From CAYJLW01 sp964370965 (GTDB lineage Bacteria > Actinomycetota > Acidimicrobiia > UBA2766): 64,000 nt of DNA. The position numbers and the translations under genes are program-made. The notes under the pieces were generated by a model. The model had not been told where the DNA came from, searched no databases, and saw nothing but the letters and a program-made list of their open reading frames with translations. The stretch is from positions 1-64,000 of the forward strand of contig CAYJLW010000008.1 in NCBI GenBank assembly GCA_964370965.1, read 5' to 3'. Below, piece by piece: positions 47,569 through 55,966 of the stretch (position 1 is the stretch's first letter; each line of letters opens with the position of its first letter).

Positions 47569-49172
47569 GTCAGCCTGCCCGACAGCAGGCCCCACTGCGG
47601 CGCCCGGAGGACCTTGGCGGCGGCGAGGTACACGGCGAGGCCGGCGGCGCCCCCGGCGACGCAGGCCGCCGCCAGGGCCCACCGCCCGTCGCCCGCCGCC
47701 GCGGTGACGCGCCCCGCGAGGCCCCACGCCACGACGGCCATGAGCCCAGCGCCGGGCAGGCAGCGGAGGGTGGCGGCGGCGGCGCTTCCGAGCGTGGCGG
47801 CGTCGAGGCCGCGTGCCGCGACCACGCCGGCGGCGACGAGGTAGGCGAGCGCCGTCCCGAGGCCCAGTGCCGCGACCTGCCAGAGACCTCGGGTCGCGAA
47901 GACGAGGCCGAGCATGAGGCCGGTACCGAGCGTGAGGCCGGCGGCATTCGCCACGGTGGGCAGGCGGGTGTCGTGGCGGGCGTACGCGACGCGCGTGAGA
48001 GCGAGGAACCAGCAGTAGCCGAGGACTGCGAGGCCGAAGGAACGCAGGTGCACGGCGAGCTCCCGGGTGCCGGCCGCTGTCATGTTGCCGATCCGGAAGA
48101 CCCCGGACGCCGGCTCCGCGAGGGCGACCATGGCCACGCCGACAGGCAGGACACAGAACGCCACGTTCCCCAGGAGCCGGGCCGCCTCGGCGGCGAACCC
48201 GGCGCGGTCGCCCTCACGCTGCAGACGGGCGAGCGCCGGGAAGGCAGCCGTCGCCAGCGGCGTGGCGAAGAGGGCGAAGGGCAGCAGGAAGAACGCCCAA
48301 CCGACCTGGAACGGGACCACGTTCGTGCGGTTCGAGAGCACGACCATGACCATGAGGCCCACCTGGTTCAGTCCCACGTAGCCCGCCGCGTAGAGGCCGA
48401 GGCGGGCGACGCGGCGCAGGTCGGGGTTGTGACGGTCCAGGGTGGGACGGAGCCGGAAGCGGCTGCGGCGCACGGCGAGCACCTGGGGCAGGGCGAGGAG
48501 GACGACGCCCACCGTGGTCCCGACGCCGAGCAGCAGGCCGCCTGACGTCGTGACGGTCCCTCTTGCGGTCTCCCCGAACCACCGGCCGTACGCGAAGTAG
48601 ACGGCGATCACGCAGACGTTGTTCCAGATCGGTGCCGCCGCCCCGGCGAGGAAGCGGCGTTGCGCGTTCAGCACGCCGGTACACACCATGGCGACAACGT
48701 AGAAGAACACCTGCGGGAGGAAACAGCGCAGGAAGAAGGCCCCCTGGGTGACCTTCGCCGCCCGATCCGCGGCGTCGGGGTCGGCGACGAAGAGGAGCCG
48801 GGCGAGCGGGTCGGCGAGGACGACCCCGGCCAGGACGACGACGGCCATGGCCCCGAGGGCAAAGCCGAGGACGGCCCCGGCGAGGCGTTCGGCGTCCTCT
48901 CGACGCTCTTCGTGGAGGCGGGCCACCAGGGTGGGGATGAGCACCGCCGACAGGGTGCCCGCGGCGACGAGCTCGAAGACGAGGTTCGGCAGCGAGTTGG
49001 CCGTCTGGTAGGTGTCGCCCAGGAACGTGGAGCCGAGGACGGCCGAGACGACGACGATGCGTACGAAGCCCCCGAGGCGGCTCACGAGCGTGACTGCGGA
49101 CATGAGGGCCCCCGAGCGCCGCTGCGCGGCTGCACTGTCGAGCGCGGCGAGCTCCGCGGGATCCGTAGTCAT
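47565..49172 (-). CDS. murJ: MurJ/MviN-type lipid II flippase
   Basis: 535 residues with about 14 hydrophobic segments. Typical stretches: AVTLVSRLGGFVRIVVVSAV, GDTYQTANSLPNLVFELVAA then GTLSAVLIPTLVARLHE, FFLRCFLPQVFFYVVAMVCT, and VGWAFFLLPFALFATPLATA. It flips lipid-linked peptidoglycan precursor, or a related lipid carrier. Since a WecA-like transferase and glycosyltransferase are in the same operon, it may serve another glycan; many actinobacteria keep a single murJ in this setting. Confidence 0.9.
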   Translation of the reverse strand: MTTDPAELAALDSAAAQRRSGALMSAVTLVSRLGGFVRIVVVSAVLGSTFLGDTYQTANSLPNLVFELVAAGTLSAVLIPTLVARLHEERREDAERLAGAVLGFALGAMAVVVLAGVVLADPLARLLFVADPDAADRAAKVTQGAFFLRCFLPQVFFYVVAMVCTGVLNAQRRFLAGAAAPIWNNVCVIAVYFAYGRWFGETARGTVTTSGGLLLGVGTTVGVVLLALPQVLAVRRSRFRLRPTLDRHNPDLRRVARLGLYAAGYVGLNQVGLMVMVVLSNRTNVVPFQVGWAFFLLPFALFATPLATAAFPALARLQREGDRAGFAAEAARLLGNVAFCVLPVGVAMVALAEPASGVFRIGNMTAAGTRELAVHLRSFGLAVLGYCWFLALTRVAYARHDTRLPTVANAAGLTLGTGLMLGLVFATRGLWQVAALGLGTALAYLVAAGVVAARGLDAATLGSAAAATLRCLPGAGLMAVVAWGLAGRVTAAAGDGRWALAAACVAGGAAGLAVYLAAAKVLRAPQWGLLSGRLT

Positions 49173-49241
49173 GCCGGGGCGAGGTTAACGGCTGGCCTTC
49201 CCCCGGTCGCGGCGCCCCCGGGCCTGCCCCCCCCGTGACCT

Positions 49242-50186
49242 CTAGCCGGCGACGCGCTCGGGGAGGAGACGCTCGGCGCCGGGGCCGGTGCCGTAGGCGC
49301 CGAAGATCCCGGCCGGGGCCTGGGAGAGAGCCACCACGGCGGTGAAACGCCCGATCGAGCCTTGCACGTCGTCCACTGTGGACATCGTGGCGACAGCGGC
49401 GGCGTCCCCCCGGATCGCCCTGATGTAGAACGGGTCGGCGGATCGCGCCTGGGCGGCGAGCGCCCGCTTGGAGGGCGCGATGTTGGTGGTGAGCGGCACG
49501 ACGAGCTCTTCGTCGGGCACCTTGGACTCGTCGTTTCCGACGACGACCACGTAGGGCTCGGCGCCTCCCGCGGCGTTGACGTCACCCTGCTGGTCGTCGA
49601 TGCGCTGGAACTCGACGAATCCGTCCGACTCCAGGCGTCCCAGCAAGTTCACCTGCGCGTCCGCGTTCACCTTGGCGGCGGCGTCGCCCGTGGGCTGGAT
49701 GCGTCCCAGGCGCACTGCGAGGCCGATCGCGCTGTAGGACCAGAGGGTCGCCGTCTCGGTGTCGGGCGCCCCCAGGGCGAGCTTGAGCTGCTCTCTCGCC
49801 GTCTGGCGGCGGAGCTCGAACTTGTCTGTGAGCCAGAGGATCCCGGGAACCGACGCTCCCGCCTGACGCATGATCGTGGCCACGCCTTCGGGTACCGACG
49901 TGTCCTGGCCTTTGGGGCTGACCACGATCACAGTCTTGCCGGCGAGGCGACCCCCCACGAAGAAGGGGACCCCCTGCGCCGCGAACTCGTCCCAGACGCC
50001 GACCTCCTGTTCGGCTGCCCGGCGGTCCTTGCGCTCCTGTTTCACCTCGCGGTCGAGGCTGTCGAGCTGGGACTCGAGCCTGGTCACGATCGCCCGGTCG
50101 ACGACTGTCGTGCCCATGAGCACCCCGACGCCGATGGCGAGGAACACGGCAACGATGCTCACGAGGTGGTAACGGAAGCTGATCAC
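49242..50186 (-). CDS. steB: MctB/SteB-family protein
   Basis: 314 residues. It opens MISFRYHLVSIVAVFLAIGV, one membrane helix, then a coiled coil (LESQLDSLDREVKQERKDRR) and an alpha/beta outside domain. The family was named for a mycobacterial copper-related protein (MctB), and a relative in Corynebacterium, SteB, works with SteA in daughter-cell separation. steA lies just upstream on the same strand, five bases apart, so the SteB reading is preferred. Confidence 0.85.
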   Translation of the reverse strand: MISFRYHLVSIVAVFLAIGVGVLMGTTVVDRAIVTRLESQLDSLDREVKQERKDRRAAEQEVGVWDEFAAQGVPFFVGGRLAGKTVIVVSPKGQDTSVPEGVATIMRQAGASVPGILWLTDKFELRRQTAREQLKLALGAPDTETATLWSYSAIGLAVRLGRIQPTGDAAAKVNADAQVNLLGRLESDGFVEFQRIDDQQGDVNAAGGAEPYVVVVGNDESKVPDEELVVPLTTNIAPSKRALAAQARSADPFYIRAIRGDAAAVATMSTVDDVQGSIGRFTAVVALSQAPAGIFGAYGTGPGAERLLPERVAG

Positions 50187-50190
50187 GGCT

Positions 50191-51378
50191 TCACCCGAAC
50201 AGTCGGTCGACGATGTTGGTGAGCTCGATCCAGATCCCCTTCAGGAAGACCTGGAACGGCTCGGAGACGGCGATCACGATGAGCATCGTGACGAGAGCGG
50301 CGGCGACGAGCAGAGCGATGTCGCTCTTTCGCACCCGTCCCTGGTAGAGGCGGTTCACGCCCTTGGCGTCGACGAGCACCGGACCCACACGGAGGCGGGT
50401 GAGGAACGTCGACGCCATCCCCGACCGGCCCTTGTCGAGGAACTCCACCATGGAGGCGTGCGTCCCTACGGCCACGATGAGCTCGGCGCCCCTCTCGTAC
50501 GCGAGGAGCATGGCGATGTCCTCTGAGGTGCCCCGGGCCTCGAAGCGGAGATACGGGAGGCCGAGGTCGCCGAGGCGGCCGGCGCCGGGCGCCCTGCCGT
50601 CGGGGTAGGCGTGCACGATGAGCTCCGCCCCGCACGTGAGGGCGTCCGTGGACACGGAGTCGAAGTCCCCGATGATGATGTCGGGGTCGTAGCCCATCTC
50701 CAGGAGGGCGTCGGCCCCCCCGTCGACCCCTACGAGGATGGGGCGCATCTCCTTGACGTAGGGACCGAGGGCGGCGAGATCCGGTCGGTAGTCGTAGCCC
50801 CTTACGACGACGAGGCAGTGACGGCCGTGGAAGTCGAGGCGGGTCTCGGGGAGGCGGACCCCGTCGAGGATGAGATCGCGTTCCTCGCGCATGTACTGCA
50901 GGGTGTTCTCGGCGAACTTCTCGAGCTCGGCGCCCATGAGGTGCTTCGCCTCTTCGAGGCTGGACTCGAGGGACTCCATCGTCTGGACGTGACCGTGGGC
51001 GACGGCGCGGTCGCCCACGAAGATCACGCCTCCGACGATCTTGACGTACTCGCCCTCCTCGACAGCGTCCATGACGTCGGGCCCGCAACCGTCGACGAGG
51101 GGGATGCCCGCAGCGGAGAGCAGGAGGGGGCCCATGTTCGGGTAGCGTCCCGAGATCGACGCGCTCGCGTTCACGACGGCACCCACCTTGGCCCGCACGA
51201 GGCCCTCTGCGCAGATGCGGTCGACGTCCTCGTGGTCGATGACTGCGATCTCGCCGGGGCGGAGCCGCACGAGGAGTTCCTTGGTGCGCCTGTCGACCCT
51301 GGCCGTGGCCTCGTAGGGGATGCCGAGATCCTCGGTGCTGTGCGGGTCGTAGGTGCTCTCGCTCAGCCAGTTGGTCAT
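50191..51378 (-). CDS. steA: SteA-like cytokinetic protein
   Basis: 395 residues. The middle resembles thiamin pyrophosphokinase (VGVDGGADALLEMGYDPDII, IGDFDSVSTDAL), and the last 50 residues contain a single membrane helix (ALLVAAALVTMLIVIAVSEP). The N-terminal part (RVDRRTKELLVRLRPGEIAV then IDHEDVDRICAEGLV) is conserved in actinobacterial SteA. In Corynebacterium SteA and SteB form a complex acting in cell separation. It overlaps the recN stop (ATGA). Confidence 0.87.
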   Translation of the reverse strand: MTNWLSESTYDPHSTEDLGIPYEATARVDRRTKELLVRLRPGEIAVIDHEDVDRICAEGLVRAKVGAVVNASASISGRYPNMGPLLLSAAGIPLVDGCGPDVMDAVEEGEYVKIVGGVIFVGDRAVAHGHVQTMESLESSLEEAKHLMGAELEKFAENTLQYMREERDLILDGVRLPETRLDFHGRHCLVVVRGYDYRPDLAALGPYVKEMRPILVGVDGGADALLEMGYDPDIIIGDFDSVSTDALTCGAELIVHAYPDGRAPGAGRLGDLGLPYLRFEARGTSEDIAMLLAYERGAELIVAVGTHASMVEFLDKGRSGMASTFLTRLRVGPVLVDAKGVNRLYQGRVRKSDIALLVAAALVTMLIVIAVSEPFQVFLKGIWIELTNIVDRLFG

Positions 51379-53054
51379 GCGGTGGCGGCCTTCGGGGTCG
51401 GCCGGGGCCGGCGGCCCCGTGCGCTCCTCAACAACTCTGCGGCGTGCTCCTGGGCCCGCTCGCTGTCCGGGGACCCCGAGAGCATGCGGCTGAGCTCCAC
51501 GACGCGCTCGAAGCCGTCGAGCACGGTGGCGGACGTCGCGCCCCGGGGGCCTTTCCTGAGGCCGATGTGGCGGTCGGCGTGGCAGGCCACCTGGGCGAGG
51601 TGCGTCACGCAGAGCACCTGGCGCCGGGCGGCGAGCCCGGCGAGGGCCCGACCGACCGCCGTGCCTGCTTCCCCGCCGATGCCCGCATCGATCTCGTCGA
51701 AGACCATAGTGGGCGCCACTTCCAGCTCGCCTACTTCGGCGGCGATCGCGAGCAGCACCCGGGAGAGCTCTCCGCCGGAGGCGGTGCGGGAAAGGGGAAG
51801 CGGTTCGTGTCCCCCGGCACTGAAGAGGAAAGTCACGGTGTCCCCACCCGTCGGGCCGACTTCGGACGCCTCGGCCACGTCGACCTGCAGGGCCGCTCCC
51901 GCGAGGGCGAGGTCCTGGAGCGCCCGGGTGACACGGTCGGCCACGGTCGGGGCGACGTCCCGGCGCAGGGTGCTCAGGACGGCGCCGGCAGCGGCGAGGT
52001 CCGCGGCCGCCACCTCGGCCTCGACGCGGAGCACGGCGACGTGGTCTTGTGCCCCGTGCAGCTCCGCGAGGCGGATGCGGATGCTCTCGGCGTACGAGGC
52101 CACGTCGGCGAGCCCCGGCCCGTACTTGCGCTTCAGCTCGGCGAGGACGGAGCGCCGCTCCTCCAGGGCGGCGAGGCGTTCGGGCTCTGCGACGCACGCC
52201 TCCGCGAAGTCGCGGAGGCCGCCCCGCACGTCGTCGATCTCGGCGACGACCCCGGCGATCGCATCACCGCGCTCCCCGAGGTGCGGGTCCCCGCTGCGGT
52301 GGAGTCGCGCCCCGGCCTCGGCGGCGAGGTCGCGGGCCCGTTCCAGAGCGTCCCGGGCGCTGAGGGCCTCGCCACGCAGCCGTTCCGCGGAAGCGAGGCG
52401 GGCGGCCTCGGCGGCGAGCTCCTCGTCCTCGCCCGCTCTCGCCCCGGCGGCGTCGATCTCCCCGACCTGGTGGGCGAGGTGCTCGATCTCCCGCGCCCGT
52501 TCTCTGGGGTCGCCGCCGAGGGCTTCCTGTTCCCGGCGGATGTCGGCGAGCTTGAGGTGCAACGCCCGCACCCGGGCGAGAGCACCGGCCGTGGCCTCAC
52601 CGCCGAAGCGGTCGAGGGCGCGGCGTTGTGCAGCGGGCTGCACGAGTGAACGCGCAGACACCTGTCCGGTGATCTCGAGCAGTTCCCCGCCCAGGGCGCC
52701 GAGGAGCCCGGCAGTGGCCAGGCGGCCGTTCACATAGGCACGCGAACCGCCGGGGGCGACGCGCCGGGCCAGGACGAGATCCTCCTCCGCGGGGATTCCG
52801 GCGTCCGCGAGGAGACCCTGCACGCGGGCCGCGTCTCCGGCCCCAAGCGTGAAACGCCCCTCAGCTTCCGCGGCGTCGCGCCCGGAGGCCACCACCCCGG
52901 CGTCGGCCCGGCGCCCCGCCAGCAGGGACAGGGCACCCACGAGAAGGCTCTTGCCGGCGCCCGTCTCCCCGGTGACGACGTTGCAGCCGGGGCCGAACGT
53001 GACGCACATCTCCTCGATGCTGCCCAGGCCCGCTGCCCGGAGCTCCGCCAGCAT
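51375..53054 (-). CDS. recN: DNA repair ATPase RecN
   Basis: 559 residues, SMC-like. Walker A is GETGAGKS (29-36). Two coiled arms lie between about 150 and 360. The ABC signature is LSRTASGGELSRVLLAIAAE and Walker B MVFDEIDAGIGG, followed by VLCVTHLAQVACHADRHI. It acts in double-strand break repair. ATG at 53054 overlaps the nadK stop. Upstream in-frame sequence is a shadow of nadK. Confidence 0.95.
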   Translation of the reverse strand: MLAELRAAGLGSIEEMCVTFGPGCNVVTGETGAGKSLLVGALSLLAGRRADAGVVASGRDAAEAEGRFTLGAGDAARVQGLLADAGIPAEEDLVLARRVAPGGSRAYVNGRLATAGLLGALGGELLEITGQVSARSLVQPAAQRRALDRFGGEATAGALARVRALHLKLADIRREQEALGGDPRERAREIEHLAHQVGEIDAAGARAGEDEELAAEAARLASAERLRGEALSARDALERARDLAAEAGARLHRSGDPHLGERGDAIAGVVAEIDDVRGGLRDFAEACVAEPERLAALEERRSVLAELKRKYGPGLADVASYAESIRIRLAELHGAQDHVAVLRVEAEVAAADLAAAGAVLSTLRRDVAPTVADRVTRALQDLALAGAALQVDVAEASEVGPTGGDTVTFLFSAGGHEPLPLSRTASGGELSRVLLAIAAEVGELEVAPTMVFDEIDAGIGGEAGTAVGRALAGLAARRQVLCVTHLAQVACHADRHIGLRKGPRGATSATVLDGFERVVELSRMLSGSPDSERAQEHAAELLRSARGRRPRPTPKAATA

Positions 53055-53917
53055 CAGATGCCCCGGGGGCGGTCGAGGCCGAACTTGTCCCGCACCCGGG
53101 CCGCGAAGCCCTCGGTCCGCCAGCGCACGAGGCGCGCCCGGCGCTGCGCGACTCTCACCTCCGCGGTGGCCCCCGCCGGGAGCTCGCCCAGGACGCGCCC
53201 GTCGCACGCCAGCGACACGGGCCGGTCCCCCACCGCCCGCACGGACACGGTGCTGTCGGTGGGCAGCACGAGGGAACGGTCCCAGAGCATGTGCGGGGCG
53301 ACGGGCGTCAGCACGAAGGCGGCGACACCCGGGTCGACGAGCGGTCCCCGGGCCGAGAAGTTGTACGCCGTGGAGCCGGTCGGGGTCGCCACCACCAGGC
53401 CGTCGACCAGGTAGGTCACGAAGGGGAGGCCGTCGATGCCGGTCTCCAGCTTCACCACACGCCCGGCGAGGGGCTTGCCGAAGTGGACGTCGTTGAGAGC
53501 GAGGGCGGGCGCCCCACCCGCGGTGCGGACCTCGAGGAGGAGGCGTTCGCCCACCCTGACGTCGCCCGCCGCCACCCTCCTCGCGAGCTCGTCCACCTCG
53601 CCCACGAGCACCTCGGCGAGGAAGCCGAGCTCCCCGCAGTTCACACCCACAAGAGGCACGGAGGGTGCCACACTGAACGCCCGCAGGAAGGTGCCGTCGC
53701 CCCCGACGGTCACGACGAGGTCGCAGTCGGTGTCAAAGCGCTCCTCGTCGATGCGTGCGGCGACGCCCATGTCCTCTTCGCCGGCCCATCTCGGGACGGT
53801 GACGGCGATTCCCGCCGCCGCGAAGGCCTCGCAGAGGCGGACTGCGGCCGCGGTGGCGGCGGGACGATCCGGGTGCGCCAGGATGCCGACGGTGCGGACG
53901 ACGATACGGTCGGCCAT
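53054..53917 (-). CDS. nadK: NAD kinase
   Basis: 287 residues. It phosphorylates NAD to NADP. The GGDGT motif is at 72-76 (VTVGGDGTFLRAF), followed by GVNCGELGFLAE, the conserved LNDVHF (usually NE, here ND) and DGLVVATPTGSTAYNFSARG. Order tlyA-nadK-recN is common in actinobacteria. Its stop is shared with the recN start. Confidence 0.95.
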   Translation of the reverse strand: MADRIVVRTVGILAHPDRPAATAAAVRLCEAFAAAGIAVTVPRWAGEEDMGVAARIDEERFDTDCDLVVTVGGDGTFLRAFSVAPSVPLVGVNCGELGFLAEVLVGEVDELARRVAAGDVRVGERLLLEVRTAGGAPALALNDVHFGKPLAGRVVKLETGIDGLPFVTYLVDGLVVATPTGSTAYNFSARGPLVDPGVAAFVLTPVAPHMLWDRSLVLPTDSTVSVRAVGDRPVSLACDGRVLGELPAGATAEVRVAQRRARLVRWRTEGFAARVRDKFGLDRPRGI

Positions 53918-53927
53918 GGAGGGCAGG

Positions 53928-54731
53928 CTACTTCCCTGCCGGCGCTTCCCCGGCAGCGCCGGCGAAGTCCTCACGGGTGAGGCGGCGCCCCGGTCGGCCG
54001 CGCTGCAGGAGGGCGAGGAACTCCACGTTGCCCTCGGCACCCCGCAAGGGGGACGCCATGACGTCGACCATGTGCAGGTTCTGTCGGGTCAGGGCCGCCT
54101 GGAGGCCCTGCAGCACATCCAGCCAGACGTCCGGATCACGCACGACGCCGCCCTTGCCCACATCGGCCCGGACGGCCTCGAACTGGGGCTTCACGAGGTA
54201 CACGAACACGCCCCCGGGAGACACGGCGCCGGCCACGGCGGGTGTGAGCGTGCGGAGGGAGATGAAGGACACGTCGGCGACGGCGACGGCGACGGCCTCG
54301 CCCCCCACGTGGGAGAGCGTGAGCTCCCTGGCGTTGACCCGTTCGTGGACCGTGACACGGGGGTCCCCCCGGAGGCGCTGGGCAATTTGGCCGTAGCCCA
54401 CGTCGACGGCGTACACGTGGGCGGCCCCCCGCTGGAGGAGGCAGTCGGTGAAGCCGCCGGTGGATGCGCCCACGTCCAGGCAGCGCCGGCCGGCGACGTC
54501 CACACCGAAACGCTCCAGAGCGGCATCGAGCTTCTCCCCCCCGCGCCCCACGAACCGTCGGGGCGGGCCCGCCAGTAGCAGGGGCTCTCCCGGGGCGACC
54601 TGACGGGCGGCCTTGCTCGCCGGTGCGCCGCCGACCGTGACGAGGCCCGCGGCGATCGCTTCCTGGGCTTCCTCGCGGGTCCGGACGAGCCCGCGTCGCA
54701 CGAGCTCCTGGTCGAGGCGGCGGCGAGTCAC
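53928..54731 (-). CDS. tlyA: TlyA-family rRNA methyltransferase
   Basis: 267 residues. An S4 RNA-binding domain (residues 3-60: RRRLDQELVRRGLVRTREEA) is followed by an FtsJ-like methyltransferase domain with SAM-binding CLDVGASTGGFTDCLLQRGA (84-103) and ADVSFISLRTLTPAV. In mycobacteria TlyA makes 2'-O-methylcytidines in 16S and 23S rRNA and affects capreomycin sensitivity. The GTG start overlaps the upstream small gene. Confidence 0.92.
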   Translation of the reverse strand: MTRRRLDQELVRRGLVRTREEAQEAIAAGLVTVGGAPASKAARQVAPGEPLLLAGPPRRFVGRGGEKLDAALERFGVDVAGRRCLDVGASTGGFTDCLLQRGAAHVYAVDVGYGQIAQRLRGDPRVTVHERVNARELTLSHVGGEAVAVAVADVSFISLRTLTPAVAGAVSPGGVFVYLVKPQFEAVRADVGKGGVVRDPDVWLDVLQGLQAALTRQNLHMVDVMASPLRGAEGNVEFLALLQRGRPGRRLTREDFAGAAGEAPAGK

Positions 54732-54931
54732 AGAAGGCGGGGCTGGCCGGCTTCCTCCGCGGCGTCCGGCGGACCTGCTCCGAGGGCGACCCTGCCCAGC
54801 AGGTCGGTGAGCGCTTCGGCGATGCGTTCCAGCTCCTCGACTGCTGCCGCTGCTGCAGGCCCGTCGAGGTCGAGGCCGGCGACGGCATCGACGGCCTCCC
54901 GGAGCCGGGCGAGTTCCTCCTGCTCGTCCAT
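54728..54931 (-). CDS. small helical protein upstream of tlyA
   Basis: 67 residues: MDEQEELARLREAVDAVAGL, then an Ala-rich heptad-like helix (AAAVEELERIAEALTDLLGR). A similarly placed small coiled protein precedes tlyA in many actinobacteria. It is not recognised by name. It overlaps the tlyA start by four bases and is 18 bases after the phasin-like gene. Confidence 0.75.
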   Translation of the reverse strand: MDEQEELARLREAVDAVAGLDLDGPAAAAAVEELERIAEALTDLLGRVALGAGPPDAAEEAGQPRLL

Positions 54932-54949
54932 GAGCCCCGGCCGGCCGGC

Positions 54950-55411
54950 CTACTTGGAGGCGGAGCGTCGCGTGGTACCGGTGCTCCGGGCCCTTGTCGC
55001 GCTCGCCCGCGCACCCGAAGTGCCCTTGGGGGCCGCCTTGCGGGCGGCCGGCTCCTTGGCGGCCGCCGTCTTGGCGGCTGTCCGGGCCACGGGCTTCTTG
55101 GCGGGAGCCGCGGCCTTCGCCGAGGCCGCGATCTTGCGCTCCAGGCGGGCGATGTCGGCCTGCGTGGCCACACCGAGGGACGAGAGCTGCTCGTTGATCT
55201 CCTTCTTCAGTTCCTTCTTGCGTTCGTCGGCCCACTTGCGCGACCGGGTCGCGAACTCGTCGACGGCTTTCTGGAACTGGTCAGAGGTGAGCTCGCCCTG
55301 CTTCACGAGTCGCTGCACGAAGGCCTCGATCTGCTTCTGCGTCGCGTTTGTGCGCACCCGACCCTCGGCCACGTACTTTTCCCATGCCTTCTGGAGTCCG
55401 CTCTCGGCCAC
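54950..55411 (-). CDS. phasin-like protein with Lys/Ala-rich tail
   Basis: 153 residues. The first 95 are amphipathic helix (KQIEAFVQRLVKQGELTSDQ, FATRSRKWADERKKELKKEI) similar to the phasin/PhaF group that coats polyester granules. The last 55 are a low-complexity Ala/Lys/Arg tail with AAPAKKPVARTAAKTAAAKE, as in histone-like phasins that also touch DNA. No polyester synthase is nearby. GTG start with GGAGGG eight bases before it. Confidence 0.75.
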   Translation of the reverse strand: MAESGLQKAWEKYVAEGRVRTNATQKQIEAFVQRLVKQGELTSDQFQKAVDEFATRSRKWADERKKELKKEINEQLSSLGVATQADIARLERKIAASAKAAAPAKKPVARTAAKTAAAKEPAARKAAPKGTSGARASATRARSTGTTRRSASK

Positions 55412-55556
55412 TTTGCCAACCCTCCACGGTCGTCTGGGCGCGCAGGCTATCAGACGCCGCGGGGACGGATGCGCGCCACGCCCCCGGGGAGACCCGGCCC
55501 GCCTCGGAGCAGGACCTCCGGGAGGCCCGTCTAGAGTGCCCGGGATGCCCCGACGT

Positions 55557-55934
55557 TCAGCCCCCCGGACCCTCACCCGTGAGGCGTTCCAGCGCCCTGC
55601 CGTAGGCGTCACTGCTGGGACGCATGGCGACGGCGAGCTTGAGATGCCTCGCCGCTCCCGTGCGGTCGCCGAGACGTTGGTACGCGAGACCGAGGCCGAA
55701 GTGGGCGTAGTCGTTCACAGGATCGATGGCGAGAACGGCCTCGAACTCCGCGGCCGCCGCCTCGAAGGCCCTCGTCCGGAACAGCGCCCGCCCGAGGGCC
55801 TCACGGATGGACGCCTTGTCTGGAGCGGAGTCCCTCGCCGCCGTGAGGGCCACGCAGGCGGCGTGGGCGTCCCCGGAGGCGAGCAACGCGCAACCCCGCT
55901 GGTAGAGCGTGTATGTGTCGGACACGGCGTCCAA
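55557..55934 (-). CDS. tetratricopeptide repeat protein
   Basis: 125 residues with about three TPR units: YQRGCALLASGDAHAACVAL, ALGRALFRTRAFEAAAAEFE then AVLAIDP, and FGLGLAYQRLGDRTGAARHL. TPRs mediate protein contacts; no catalytic domain is attached. TTG start with GGGTAGG before it; a GTG nine bases in is possible. It is divergent from the DUF1015 gene. Confidence 0.82.
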   Translation of the reverse strand: MDAVSDTYTLYQRGCALLASGDAHAACVALTAARDSAPDKASIREALGRALFRTRAFEAAAAEFEAVLAIDPVNDYAHFGLGLAYQRLGDRTGAARHLKLAVAMRPSSDAYGRALERLTGEGPGG

Positions 55935-55966
55935 CCTACCCGCCCCCGCAGAGGAGGATCCCGGTC

